From the NCBI RefSeq assembly GCF_011761565.1, contig NZ_JAASRM010000001.1, positions 620,139 to 684,138 on the forward strand: a stretch of DNA of 64,000 nucleotides. Direction: 5' to 3'. The notes under the pieces are model-generated. The model did not search any database. It was given only the letters and a program-made list of their open reading frames with translations, and had not been told where the DNA came from. A program made the translations under genes and the position numbers. Positions 27,677 to 36,617 of the stretch are shown in pieces (within the stretch, counting starts at the first letter, position 1; every line of letters starts with the position of its first letter). The stretch is from Rhizomicrobium palustre (GTDB lineage Bacteria > Pseudomonadota > Alphaproteobacteria > Micropepsales > Micropepsaceae).

Positions 27677-28291
27677 TTAATTAGATGGCCGGGGCGAAAT
27701 CCGGATTTCGATGCGCCGGTTCCGCGCCGCATTGGGATCGGTGCCGCGCGGATTTGTGGCACCAAGCCCTTCCGCCTTCAGCCGGGAGCCCGCGATACCA
27801 TAGCCGCGGAACGCATCCGCCAGACTCTTGGCCCGCTTCTGGCTGAGGGCGAGATTATCGGCTTCCGCGCCCTTGGCATCGGTATAGCAAGCGATGTCGA
27901 GCGCGGTGCGGTCGAAATGGGCCGTGACCTGCGCCACCGCGCGGGCGAAGGAATCGCCCCAATCGCTCAAGGCTTGCCCGGCAAACAAGCGGTCGGTCAG
28001 AACGGTCAGCACAATCTCATTGCCACGCCGCGCCACCGGCACGCCCTGCCCGCGCAAATAGCTGCGCAAATCGGCTTCCTGGGCATCCATGTAAACTTCC
28101 ACCCCCGCCTGGGTGAGCGGCCCCGCTGACACAACGGGCGGCATAGGCGGTTTGGGGTGCTGCTGCGGCAAGGGCTGGCTTGGCGCAGGGCCGGGCGGCT
28201 CCATGGAGGGCATCACATTGGGCCTGGGTTCGCAGGCACTCAAAAGCAAAACAGGTCCCGCCAACAATAAAGCCGTCCTAACCCGTTTCAT
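27677..28291 (-). CDS. OmpA-family C-terminal domain lipoprotein
   Basis: This 204-residue lipoprotein has the lipobox LLLSAC, a Pro-rich linker (about 25-55), and a C-terminal OmpA-like peptidoglycan-binding domain (about 90-200). The domain has LTDRLFAGQALSDWGDSFA, the YTDAKGAEADNLALSQKRAKSLADAF core and the NPRGTDPNAARNRRIEIRI signature ending. It likely anchors the outer membrane to the cell wall. GAGGTGC upstream supports ATG 28291; the longer frame to 28375 overlaps the divergent neighbour and is rejected. The helix motif has Lys-Gly-Ala-Glu instead of the common Gly-rich loop, a minor variation. Confidence 0.88.
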   Translation of the reverse strand: MKRVRTALLLAGPVLLLSACEPRPNVMPSMEPPGPAPSQPLPQQHPKPPMPPVVSAGPLTQAGVEVYMDAQEADLRSYLRGQGVPVARRGNEIVLTVLTDRLFAGQALSDWGDSFARAVAQVTAHFDRTALDIACYTDAKGAEADNLALSQKRAKSLADAFRGYGIAGSRLKAEGLGATNPRGTDPNAARNRRIEIRISPRPSN

Positions 28292-28374
28292 CGCGCACCT
28301 CATCTGTACCCTTCCGCAACGAACTCGACGCAGAGGGCCAACGCGCCTAAAGTGATAACAAACCGGGGGACGCA

Positions 28375-28764
28375 ATGAAACCGAGCCAACTCTTGGCGGC
28401 CACGCTGATTTTTTCGGGTATGGCCATGGCCGAAGATTGCAGCAAGGCCCAAACCCAAAGTGAGATGCTTATCTGCGCCGATAAAGACTCACGCGCGACG
28501 GATAAGGCGCTGAACACGCTTTATGGCGAGCTCTTGCGCCGCTACGAGCCGAAATACCAGGTCCTGCTGAAAGACGCCGAACGGCGCTGGATTGCGTATC
28601 GAGATGCCGAATGCCGGTTTGAGACCGCAGCGACCGAGGACGGCTCGATCCACCCCATGGCCTATGCCCAATGCATTACGGCAAAAACCAAAGCCCGTAT
28701 CACAGAGCTGACCGCCCAGCGCGACTGCGCGGAAGGCGACTTTTCCTGCAACAAGCCTCAATAG
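28375..28764 (+). CDS. DUF1311 / LprI-like secreted protein
   Basis: The 129-residue exported protein has a short signal (LLAATLIFSGMAMA) and a DUF1311 domain: DCSKAQTQSEMLICADKDSRATDKALNTLYGELL, then LKDAERRWIAYRDAECRFE and a C-terminal QCITAKTKARITEL. The cysteines at the ends of the helices form the family's usual pattern. Relatives include the mycobacterial lysozyme inhibitor LprI, but most members are uncharacterised. GGGGGACGC precedes the start. It is divergent from the OmpA-type lipoprotein gene, with about 80 bases between starts. The following 237-base gap holds no gene I can support. Confidence 0.82.
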   Translation: MKPSQLLAATLIFSGMAMAEDCSKAQTQSEMLICADKDSRATDKALNTLYGELLRRYEPKYQVLLKDAERRWIAYRDAECRFETAATEDGSIHPMAYAQCITAKTKARITELTAQRDCAEGDFSCNKPQ

Positions 28765-29001
28765 CACATCACGAAGATGTCGAAGCTTCACCGCAAGACT
28801 CAAAAAAAGCGAAAGTAGAAATTGCGCTACCCCGCATTTCTGTAATTGCTTCAAATTATCCGTAGACAGCGCGTTTCCATGCCGCAGCCCGCCCTATCTT
28901 CTCGTCCCGCACCGCGCATTTTACAGTGATGCTGCCGTCACGGCATTTCGCCAGCGGCAGCCACGCGGGGACTACCCGCGGGATAGACTGGGGGTTTTGA
29001 A

Positions 29002-29454
29002 ATGCTCGGATTGAAAACACTGGCGCAACCAGCGCTTGCATGCGCCGTCATGCTATCTCTTACCGCTTGCGCCTCAAGCGGACCTACCTTCAAGGAAATG
29101 CAATCCAAATTGCCGGCCGTCGCCGCCGATGCCGGACGCATTTTCTTCTATCGTCCCACCGCATTCCTGGGCGCGGGTTCGGCGGTGCAGCCGCTGGTCC
29201 GCATTGATGGCGTGGAGGTTGGCCGCTCGGTGCCTAACGGCTTCTTCTATGTGGATCACGCGCCGGGCGCACTGAAGATCGCCACCTCGACCGAGGTGAC
29301 CGAAGAAACCACACTCAAGCTTGGCGCAGGTGAAACCCGCTATGTCCGTACCGACATCAGCATGGGGCTTTTGGTTGGTCGCATCACGCCGAGCGTGATT
29401 GATCCCGATCAGGCGCTGAAAGATATCCAGGACCTGCATTATACCGGCAAGTAA
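29002..29454 (+). CDS. DUF2846-type lipoprotein
   Basis: The 150-residue lipoprotein has lipobox LTAC (MLSLTACASSG) and a domain with AGRIFFYRPTAFLGAGSAVQPLVRIDGVEVGRSVPNGFFYVDHAPGALKI. This is the layout of the DUF2846 family (small beta-rich outer-membrane-associated proteins, function unknown). TGGGGG upstream and a strong shared terminator downstream mark it as a single-gene unit. Confidence 0.78.
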   Translation: MLGLKTLAQPALACAVMLSLTACASSGPTFKEMQSKLPAVAADAGRIFFYRPTAFLGAGSAVQPLVRIDGVEVGRSVPNGFFYVDHAPGALKIATSTEVTEETTLKLGAGETRYVRTDISMGLLVGRITPSVIDPDQALKDIQDLHYTGK

Positions 29455-29468
29455 GCCGTAAAACGAAG

Positions 29469-29503
29469 AAAGGGCGGGAAGCTTCAACCTCCCGCCCTTT
29501 TTT
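29469..29503. terminator. bidirectional intrinsic terminator
   Basis: AAAGGGCGGGA (29469-29479) pairs with TCCCGCCCTTT (29490-29500), followed by TTT on the plus strand. The minus strand also reads out into a T-rich tail, so it serves both the DUF2846 gene and ald. Confidence 0.85.
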
Positions 29504-29505
29504 AT

Positions 29506-30624
29506 TTAGAGCCCCAGAACCTTTTCCGCCGGTTCGAAGGCGAGCTTCTGGGCTGCCGCGACCGCGCCATAGGTCAGCGTGCCGCGATAGACGTTGAGGC
29601 CATGGCGCAGATGCGCATTGGCCTTCATCGCCGCCTCTGCGCCCTGTTCGGCGAGCGCGATGGTAAAGGGCAGCGTCGCGTTGTTGAGCGCGAAGGTCGA
29701 GGTGCGCGCGACGCCGCCCGGCATGTTCGCCACCGCGTAATGCACGACATCGTGCACGCGATAGGTCGGATCGGCATGGGTGGTGGCATGGCTGGTTTCG
29801 GCGCAGCCGCCCTGATCGATGGCGACGTCGACGATGACCGAGCCTTTCTTCATCTGGCGCACCATGGCTTCGGTGATCAGCTTGGGCGCCGCCGCCCCCG
29901 GAAGCAGCACACCGCCAATGACGAGATCCGCGCTCGCCACCTGTTCTTCGATGGCATCCATAGTGGAATAAAGCGTGTGCAGGCGCGAGCCGAACTGCTC
30001 ATCCAGCTCCTTCAAGCGATTGAGCGAGACGTCCAGCACGATGACATGGGCTTCGAGCCCCATCGCCATGCGCGCCGCATTGGTGCCGACCACACCGCCG
30101 CCCAGAACGACCACCTTCGCCGCCGGAACACCCGGCACGCCGCCGAGCAGCACACCACGACCGCCCTGCGCCTTTTCCAGGCAATGGGCGCCAGCCTGGA
30201 TCGACATACGGCCCGCCACTTCGCTCATCGGCGCAAGAAGAGGCAGCCCGCCGCGATTGTCGGTGACGGTTTCATAGGCAATGCAAACCGCACCGGAAGC
30301 GAGCAGGCCCTTTGTCTGTTCCGGATCGGGCGCCAGATGCAGATAGGTGAAAAGCGTCTGGCCTTTTTTCAGGCGCGCGATTTCAACCGGCTGCGGCTCC
30401 TTCACCTTCACGATCATATCGGCGACACCAAAGACTTCTTCCGCGGTGGGAAGGATCTTGGCGCCAGCCTTGGCGTAAAGCTCATCGGTGAGGTCGATGC
30501 CGTCACCAGCCTTGGTCTCCACGAAGACCTCGTGCCCGCGGGCGGTCAACTCGCGGACGGCGGCAGGCGTCATGCCTACACGGTATTCGTGATTCTTGAT
30601 TTCCTTTGGAACACCGATGCGCAT
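29506..30624 (-). CDS. ald: alanine dehydrogenase
   Basis: The 372-residue enzyme (the usual length) reversibly oxidises L-alanine to pyruvate and ammonia with NAD. It shows the N-terminal MRIGVPKEIKNHEYRVGMTP, KVKEPQP (pyruvate-binding Lys), YLHLAPD (catalytic His), the NAD fold VVVLGGGVVGTNAARMA, and DVAIDQGGCAETSHATTHADPTY with the catalytic Asp. ATG 30624 follows AGAGGCC; the frame opens slightly upstream. Its job is alanine use as carbon and nitrogen source. No Lrp/AldR regulator is adjacent. Confidence 0.95.
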   Translation of the reverse strand: MRIGVPKEIKNHEYRVGMTPAAVRELTARGHEVFVETKAGDGIDLTDELYAKAGAKILPTAEEVFGVADMIVKVKEPQPVEIARLKKGQTLFTYLHLAPDPEQTKGLLASGAVCIAYETVTDNRGGLPLLAPMSEVAGRMSIQAGAHCLEKAQGGRGVLLGGVPGVPAAKVVVLGGGVVGTNAARMAMGLEAHVIVLDVSLNRLKELDEQFGSRLHTLYSTMDAIEEQVASADLVIGGVLLPGAAAPKLITEAMVRQMKKGSVIVDVAIDQGGCAETSHATTHADPTYRVHDVVHYAVANMPGGVARTSTFALNNATLPFTIALAEQGAEAAMKANAHLRHGLNVYRGTLTYGAVAAAQKLAFEPAEKVLGL

Positions 30625-30770
30625 GAAGGCCTCTTGGAGCAAATGACGGCGCAGAAGCTAACAGCGCGCAACAAGCGGTCAACATAGGCTTTGCGCATCG
30701 CAGCTTCGCGCCTTTTGCGGGTGCCGCACGAGCCTTGCGAAAAGCATGCGACGCAAGACTGATTATATCT

Positions 30771-30812
30771 GAAAAAGAAAAGGGCCCGACTTCTTTTTGC
30801 CGGACCCTTGGT
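30771..30812 (-). terminator. minus-strand terminator after the low-complexity secreted gene
   Basis: On the minus strand AAGGGTCCGGC and GTCGGGCCCTT form an imperfect stem, followed by TTTCTTTTTC. It lies about 20 bases past the stop at 30832. Confidence 0.75.
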
Positions 30813-30831
30813 TGCTTAAGCGTTGTGCAGC

Positions 30832-31767
30832 TTAGTCCTGTTTTTGTTGCGGCCGCATCGGCTCCGCGGCGCGCTCCCTGCGACCATCGAAATTGTTTGG
30901 TGCACCGCGCTGCGGACCCGGAGGCTGGGCATTTTGGGGGCCGCTTTGCTGCGACGGGACCGGTGCGGGGCTGGGCTCCCAGCGGCGGCCAGGCTGATTA
31001 GGCTGGCCTTGCGGAGGCTGCATGCCCGGCAAAGCGCCTTGATTACCCTGCCAGCCCGGACGGTTACCCTGCGGGGGAGTAGGTGCCGGGCTTGGCTGCG
31101 GGTTGTTGGTATTGCCCTGCCAGCCCGGACGGCCGCCTTGGCCGTTATTGCCGCCCTGCCAGTTATTGCCCCGATCATCACGACGGTCGTCGCGGCGATC
31201 CCAACGGTTATCACGGCGATCGTCACGGCGATCCCAACGGTCGTCGCGCCTGTCATCACGGCGGTCCCAGCGATCATCGCGGCGATCCCAGCCGCCACCA
31301 TTCCAGCCGCCGCCGCGCCAATCATGATCACGCCAATCGCGGCCATGCTCGCGATACCAGCGCCGGCGCCAATCATCGCGAATACGGAAGCCATTGCGCT
31401 CATAGAAATCGAAGCCGAGCGCGGGGCGGTAGCGTTCCACACAATAGCCGCCGGGGCGCGCGCCGCGCCATTCATCCAAGCGCCAATCGCCATGCAGCCA
31501 GTACCACACGCGCCCATGATAGCGCCGGTAATAGACGGGCCCGCGATACCACGACCCGCCCCAATAGACCGGGCAGTCATAGATCGGCATATCCCAATAG
31601 CCATCCGGGCAGCCGAAGCGATCACAATAACCGCCGCTCTCATAGGAGAAGCCGACACCGCCATCGCTGTTGAAACTGAAGCCGAATGAATCGGCTTTCG
31701 CGGGCACCGCCAGCATGGCGGTCGCCATCGCCACAGCGGTAACAGCCGCCTTCCAGACTTTCCTCAT
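30832..31767 (-). CDS. secreted low-complexity protein A (WYRGP/YYR module, WDRRDDR repeats)
   Basis: The 311-residue protein has a signal peptide (VWKAAVTAVAMATAMLAVPAKA). A tyrosine/tryptophan-rich module follows (YDCPVYWGGSWYRGPVYYR to WRLDEWRGARPGGYC, about 63-108). A highly charged repeat region (WDRRDDR units, about 150-200) and a Pro/Gln/Gly-rich tail complete it. I recognise no catalytic domain. The module is clearly shared with the next gene upstream, so the two are paralogues. The protein is probably extracytoplasmic, perhaps matrix- or envelope-related, but there is no direct evidence. Composition is biased, so similarity searches will be noisy. Confidence 0.72.
   Translation of the reverse strand: MRKVWKAAVTAVAMATAMLAVPAKADSFGFSFNSDGGVGFSYESGGYCDRFGCPDGYWDMPIYDCPVYWGGSWYRGPVYYRRYHGRVWYWLHGDWRLDEWRGARPGGYCVERYRPALGFDFYERNGFRIRDDWRRRWYREHGRDWRDHDWRGGGWNGGGWDRRDDRWDRRDDRRDDRWDRRDDRRDNRWDRRDDRRDDRGNNWQGGNNGQGGRPGWQGNTNNPQPSPAPTPPQGNRPGWQGNQGALPGMQPPQGQPNQPGRRWEPSPAPVPSQQSGPQNAQPPGPQRGAPNNFDGRRERAAEPMRPQQKQD
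31165..31300 (-). repeat. in-gene repeats encoding WDRRDDR units
   Basis: Short units on the minus strand (reading tgggatcgccgcgacgat and similar) repeat about five times with small differences. They encode alternating WDRRDDR and RRDDRR(D/N) blocks of secreted protein A. Confidence 0.7.
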
Positions 31768-31808
31768 TGCCTTAGCCCCTTTCGGCTTTATCCGTTTACA
31801 AGTTGCGT

Positions 31809-32582
31809 TCAGTGGCCGTGATGATCGCCGCCCCGGCCTCCACCGCCAGGACCTCCACCGCCAGGACCACGTCCACCCCAGCCGCCGCCGGACTGGCCAC
31901 CACCGCGACCACCCCAGCTACCGCCAGGCTGGCCTCCACTAAATTGGGCACGACCACCCCAACCGCCTTGTCCACCATTGGGCTGGGCGCCACGATTCCA
32001 ATTACCGCGATTCCAGTCACCACGGTCAGCGCCGCGATCCCAGTTGCCGCGTTCTCGATTCCAATCGCCCCCGCGGTTCCAATCACCACGGTTCCAGGCA
32101 TTGCGATCGCCGCCGCGATTCCAATCACCGCGATCCCAATTGCCTCGGCCCCAGCTTCCCCGGTCATCGTGACGGAAGTCACCCCAGCCACGATTATTCC
32201 AGTCGCGACGGGCATGCCAGCCGCCACGATCCGTCCAGCGGATGGAGGGACGCGCGCCACGCCATTCATCCCGCCGCCAGCCGCCATTCAGCCAGTAAAG
32301 CCGGTCGCCGCCATACCAGCGATAATAGATCGGACCGCGATACCAGGAGCCGCCGAAATAGACCGGCTCAGAATAGACCGGATATTCGCAATAATCCGGC
32401 GGCAGGCCCCAGGGCGGCGCGACGTCATAGTAGTCGTAGTAATCGCAAGGGTCAGAGAAGTACCCGCCATCATATCCAAACGAAAACCCGATCGCGAATT
32501 CGGCCTTGGCCGGCGCCGCGGTCAGACCCGCAGTGCCCATCAGCAACATCGCCGCAAAGACCGCTTTACCGAAGACTTTCAT
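31809..32582 (-). CDS. secreted low-complexity protein B (paralogue of A, RGNWDRG repeats)
   Basis: The 257-residue protein has a signal peptide (MKVFGKAVFAAMLLMGTAGLTAAPAKA). A folded-looking module then runs from SEPVYFGGSWYRGPIYYRWYGG to GGWRRDEWRGARP (about 70-115), matching the neighbouring protein A in order and spacing. The rest is a long repeat region with N-W-D/N-R-G units, then a Gly-rich tail ending GGDHHGH. ATG 32582 follows GGAGAG seven bases upstream. The two genes are 41 bases apart in the same direction, so they are likely a tandem duplication transcribed together. Function is unknown. Confidence 0.72.
   Translation of the reverse strand: MKVFGKAVFAAMLLMGTAGLTAAPAKAEFAIGFSFGYDGGYFSDPCDYYDYYDVAPPWGLPPDYCEYPVYSEPVYFGGSWYRGPIYYRWYGGDRLYWLNGGWRRDEWRGARPSIRWTDRGGWHARRDWNNRGWGDFRHDDRGSWGRGNWDRGDWNRGGDRNAWNRGDWNRGGDWNRERGNWDRGADRGDWNRGNWNRGAQPNGGQGGWGGRAQFSGGQPGGSWGGRGGGQSGGGWGGRGPGGGGPGGGGRGGDHHGH
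31990..32165 (-). repeat. in-gene repeats encoding (G)NWDRG / DWNRG units
   Basis: The minus strand shows about ten imperfect units of 12-24 bases with the core tggaatcgcgg. They encode Trp-Asn/Asp-Arg-Gly repeats of secreted protein B. Confidence 0.7.
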
Positions 32583-32831
32583 GGCTGATCTCTCCAATGA
32601 GACGCCTATAAACGCAGGCCCTTAACCGAACCGTTGGCCTGAACACTGGTCTTCAGCGGCTGAACCGTACATGAACGGTCACATCAGAAAAGCAAAAGCC
32701 TCGGTTTTTCCATAATCGCAAAAGGAGAGCGACCGCGTCCCAGTGCAGACTTGCTGATGCGGGTCTTCGCGCGCTATGCCAGCACCTTACGGCAGCCACG
32801 GTAGCATGCCGCTGAAAGGATTTGAGGCGGA

Positions 32832-33863
32832 ATGAAAACCTTCTATTCCCCGGCCCATCTGGAGCACGATCCCCAGGTGCAGTTCGAAGCCGGTCAGCTC
32901 TTGCCTGCCGTGGAAGTTCCGATGCGTGCCGAAACCGTGCGTGTGGCCATCGAAGAGCACAAGCTCGGGCCGATCCTGCCGCCTACACCTTTTTCCGATG
33001 AACACATTCTGGCCGTGCATGATGCGGGGCTGGTGAGTTTCCTGGGCGTGGCCTGGCATGATTGGACCGAGCGGTACGGCAAGAACGCCCCGGTCGCCAT
33101 CCCTTCCGCCTGGCCCGCCAAAGGCCTTCCGGAAAAACGCAAAGGCGATATCGAAGCCCGCCTCGGCACCTATGCCTTCAGTGCCGATGCCCCCATCATG
33201 GGCGGCACCTGGCCCGCGGCGCGCGAGGCGGTCAATGTTGCGCTCTCGGCGGCCGAAGTGATCCGCCAGGGCGAGAAATCCGCCTTCGCGCTGACCCGCC
33301 CGCCCGGCCATCACGCCGCGAGCGATGTCTTTGGCGGCTTCTGCTATCTCAACAATGCGGCCATTGCCGCGCAGTATCTCATAAAGGCCGGGATCAGGCC
33401 CGCCGTGCTGGATGTCGATTATCATCATGGTAACGGCACGCAATCGATCTTCTATCAGCGCTCGGATGTGTTCTTCTGCTCCATCCATGCTGACCCGAAC
33501 TTCGCCTATCCCCATTTCCTGGGCTTTGCCGATGAGCGCGGCGAAGGCGATGGCGAAGGCTATAACCTCAACATGCCGCTGCCCAACGGCACCGATTGGG
33601 AGCGCTATGACGAGTCCATGAAATTCGCAATGGGCGCCATCAAGCATATGGGGCCGGATGTGCTCATCCTCTCCATGGGGCTCGACACCTATATCGAAGA
33701 CCCCATCGCGGGCTTCCGCCTGAAATGTGATGACTACCTCAAAATGGGCCAGCGTATCGCCAGCCTCGGCAAGCCCGTGCTCTTCATGTTCGAAGGCGGG
33801 TATTGCTTTGGCGCGCTCGGCCAATTGGCGGTGAATGTGCTGGAAGGCTTCCACAACGCTTGA
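32832..33863 (+). CDS. acetylpolyamine amidohydrolase (histone deacetylase family)
   Basis: The 343-residue zinc hydrolase of the HDAC superfamily is best matched to bacterial acetylpolyamine amidohydrolases. These remove acetyl groups from acetylputrescine, acetylcadaverine or acetylspermidine. The active-site set is complete: H160-H161 in RPPGHHA, zinc ligands D196 and H198 in DVDYHHGNGT and D285 in SMGLDTY, and transition-state Tyr in EGGY (Y324). These positions are almost those of the Mycoplana ramosa enzyme. GAGGCGGA just before ATG 32832 supports the start. It stands alone between a roughly 250-base gap (no gene seen) and the DUF3857 gene. Confidence 0.9.
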   Translation: MKTFYSPAHLEHDPQVQFEAGQLLPAVEVPMRAETVRVAIEEHKLGPILPPTPFSDEHILAVHDAGLVSFLGVAWHDWTERYGKNAPVAIPSAWPAKGLPEKRKGDIEARLGTYAFSADAPIMGGTWPAAREAVNVALSAAEVIRQGEKSAFALTRPPGHHAASDVFGGFCYLNNAAIAAQYLIKAGIRPAVLDVDYHHGNGTQSIFYQRSDVFFCSIHADPNFAYPHFLGFADERGEGDGEGYNLNMPLPNGTDWERYDESMKFAMGAIKHMGPDVLILSMGLDTYIEDPIAGFRLKCDDYLKMGQRIASLGKPVLFMFEGGYCFGALGQLAVNVLEGFHNA

Positions 33864-33986
33864 GGAAAACCGCGGGAAACACGGTTACCGCATCTTGCAT
33901 TCTGCCCGCTGGCGGCGATTTACGGCCAGCCCTCAACCCACTACAATCCTTGCGGGGACAGCGCCAGAAAGGCGTTAGGGGGTACT

Positions 33987-36398
33987 ATGCAGGGGTTGAT
34001 CAGGTGCGCCTTGGGCGCGGCTGTGTGTGGGATGGTGCTTGCCGGAGCGCCCATCGCAAAAGCGCAAGAACAGAAGCAGCGGCCTGCCGCCAGCATCGAG
34101 GCGCTGAACTCCGACATCAAAGTCACCCGTGATGGCGCGTATGTGCAAACCCTGCATGTCGAGCTGAAAGCCGCCAATGAAGCGGGCGCGATGCAAATCT
34201 CGCGGGTCAATATGCCCTTCAGCGCGGGGCTGCAAACCATCGAGGTCGTAGAGGCCTATACCGAAAAAAGCGATGGGCGAAAGGTGCCGGTCGATCTTTC
34301 AACGGTCTTCGAACAGCTTCCCCAGCAAGCCGCGCAATCGGGCATGATCACCGATCAGCGCATCAAGGTGATCTTCTTTCCGCAATTTTCCGCAGGCGAC
34401 AAAGCGGTCTACACCATCAAAATCGCCTCGCCGCATCCGCTCTTTCCCGGCGAGTTCTTTCTTGGCCAGGCCTTCCCGCGCGCCATCGCCTATAAAGACG
34501 TGCGCCAATCCATTACCGCGCCAAAAGCCATGGAGCTCAAGGTCGAGAGCCACGACATTGAGTTTTCCAAAAGCGAAGATGGCGAGAACCTGATCTATCG
34601 CTGGCATTATGCGCAGCCAGTGCCGCGCAAAACGGGGCCGGTCTTTGTTTCACCGCTGGATCACGAGCCGCGCTTCTTCGTGTCCACCTTCAAGGATTAC
34701 ACGGCGCTCGGCAAAGCCTATGCCGAACTCTCGGCGCCGAAGAAAATCGTCACCGCCAAGGCGCAGGCCCTCGCCGACAAGATCGCGGCAAGCGGCAGCC
34801 ATAAGGAACAGGCGCAGAAACTCTATGAATGGGTGGTGCACAATATCCGCTATGTCGCCATTGAGCTTGGCCAGGGCTCATTCGTGCCCCATGATGTGGA
34901 TGACATCCTCACCAAAGGCTATGGCGACTGCAAGGATCATGATCTGCTGCTGCAGGTCCTCTTGAAAGCCAAGGGCATCGAGTCCGAGAGCATTCTGATC
35001 AATGCCTCCAATGCCTATACGCTGACGGAGGCACCGACCTTCGCCCAACTCGACCATGTCATCACACATGTGCCGGAACTTTCCATCTATCTCGACGCCT
35101 CGGTGCCGGTGGCACAGTTCGGCGTGCTCCCGCTGACCGAATACGGCAAGCCGATGGTGCGCGCGACGCTGAAAACCGCAGGCGCGGGCACTATGCCGGT
35201 TATGCCCTTCGGGCTTTCCTCGATGCGCACTGTGACCGTGCAAAAGCTCGGGACCGACGGCACCATCAGCGGCACCACCACCTCCACAGCAACAGGCGCT
35301 TATGCCTTATCGCTGCGGCTGGTGGGTTTTGTGATACAGGCGGTCGGCTCTGAAAAAGCTGCGCAAATCCAGCTTGCCGCACGTGGTTTCAAGGATGGCA
35401 AAGGCAAGCTCAACGAAGATCCGCCGCTGGCGCTCTCCAATAGCTACAAAATCAACGGCGAATTCACGGTCAAAGGCTGGGAAGACGTGCTGAAAGGCAT
35501 GGGCACGATCATGCCCGGGGGCTTGCGCGTTTTGCCGGCGACGGGCGACGAGATCATGGGCCCGATGTACAACACCGAAGAGACCGAGGCCGAACCAACC
35601 GCTTGCTTCAGCGCGAGCGCCGAAGAGGACGTCAGCCTGGAAGTGCCGCAAGGCTTTGTCTTCCCCTTTGTGCCGCCTAACAGCGATGTCGTGACGCCGC
35701 ATCTGAAATATGCCGCGCATTGGACCAAAGCAGGCAACCGCATCAGCGTGCATCGGAGTTTCGCGAGTCATATCGACACCGCGCTTTGCAGCGGCGCGGT
35801 GCGCAAGGAAGTGGCCGAGGCGATGAAGAAGATCGCCGCAAGCTATGACACCAATATCCGCACCCTTCCGGCCAGCGCTGTAACGATTTCGAAGACGGAG
35901 CCCGCACCGCAAGCGGCGCCTTCCGCACCCATCACTCAGCTCGCCGCCGCAACACCCGATCTTGCCGCGGTGAGCAAAGGCCTCAAACATCTCGATGGCG
36001 GGGAATGGGTTGAAGCCGCCACCGCCTTCGAAAAAGCGAGCCGTTCGGGCGTCGCTGATGCGTCGGTGTTGCCTTATTGGTGCAAAGCCTTGTCACGCAC
36101 CGAGCACGCCAGCGAGGCAAGCGATCTGTGCTCGCGCGCCATAAAGCTTTCGGGCGGCAATACCGAAGTTTTGGAAGCGCGTGGCATCGCCCTTTTCAAA
36201 CAAGGCAAATATGCCGATGCGGTCGGTGATTTCGAGCAGGCCGTGAAATTAAAACCGCGCAACGCACGCTACATTTACGAACTCGGCGCGGCGAAAAGCA
36301 GGGCGGGCGATGCTGAAGGCGGCAAAAGCGACATCCTGAAAGCGCTGGGAATCAACGACGAGGTCGCCAAATTCGTGCCGCGCGCACTGCGCCTTTGA
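33987..36398 (+). CDS. DUF3857 / transglutaminase-like / TPR exported protein
   Basis: The 803-residue exported protein has a signal peptide (ALGAAVCGMVLAGAPIAKA). A DUF3857 beta-rich domain spans about 35-240 (VDLSTVFEQLPQQAAQSGMITDQRIKV). A transglutaminase-like domain spans about 260-390, with catalytic Cys in KGYGDCKDHDLLL, His in FAQLDHVITHV and Asp in IYLDASV. After a long linker with Pro/Ala, three TPR repeats occupy the C-terminus (KALSRTEHASEASDLCSRAIKLSGG, FKQGKYADAVGDFEQAVKLKP). The Cys-His-Asp triad is intact, so peptidase or transfer activity is possible; the substrate is unknown. It stands alone between the amidohydrolase gene and a small unknown gene. Confidence 0.87.
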   Translation: MQGLIRCALGAAVCGMVLAGAPIAKAQEQKQRPAASIEALNSDIKVTRDGAYVQTLHVELKAANEAGAMQISRVNMPFSAGLQTIEVVEAYTEKSDGRKVPVDLSTVFEQLPQQAAQSGMITDQRIKVIFFPQFSAGDKAVYTIKIASPHPLFPGEFFLGQAFPRAIAYKDVRQSITAPKAMELKVESHDIEFSKSEDGENLIYRWHYAQPVPRKTGPVFVSPLDHEPRFFVSTFKDYTALGKAYAELSAPKKIVTAKAQALADKIAASGSHKEQAQKLYEWVVHNIRYVAIELGQGSFVPHDVDDILTKGYGDCKDHDLLLQVLLKAKGIESESILINASNAYTLTEAPTFAQLDHVITHVPELSIYLDASVPVAQFGVLPLTEYGKPMVRATLKTAGAGTMPVMPFGLSSMRTVTVQKLGTDGTISGTTTSTATGAYALSLRLVGFVIQAVGSEKAAQIQLAARGFKDGKGKLNEDPPLALSNSYKINGEFTVKGWEDVLKGMGTIMPGGLRVLPATGDEIMGPMYNTEETEAEPTACFSASAEEDVSLEVPQGFVFPFVPPNSDVVTPHLKYAAHWTKAGNRISVHRSFASHIDTALCSGAVRKEVAEAMKKIAASYDTNIRTLPASAVTISKTEPAPQAAPSAPITQLAAATPDLAAVSKGLKHLDGGEWVEAATAFEKASRSGVADASVLPYWCKALSRTEHASEASDLCSRAIKLSGGNTEVLEARGIALFKQGKYADAVGDFEQAVKLKPRNARYIYELGAAKSRAGDAEGGKSDILKALGINDEVAKFVPRALRL

Positions 36399-36617
36399 AC
36401 CGAAGCTGCGTGAACCTGAAGTAGGGATGCATCACAGACGGAAAAGCAGCAGTAGTAATTCCACATTGTGGAAAAGGCAGTATTGCTGAAGATGTGTGCA
36501 AGGTTTGTCGGCTGACACAGTTTTTTACTACAGTATATCGTCCAGACGTCAAACTTCGGTCGCGCAAACATCTCCCCCTCGCATTAAAGTTGACGCTGCA
36601 TCTCCGGAGCGTTTCCC

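Noticed and set aside
30823..31689. plus-strand Ala/Ile/Arg-rich frames across the low-complexity genes
   Set aside because: They are artefacts of repeats in the opposite strand, which encodes clear secreted paralogues with signal peptides and good ribosome sites.
31165..32165. possible CRISPR-like or satellite array
   Set aside because: The units are short, in-frame coding repeats without spacers and translate to regular amino-acid repeats.
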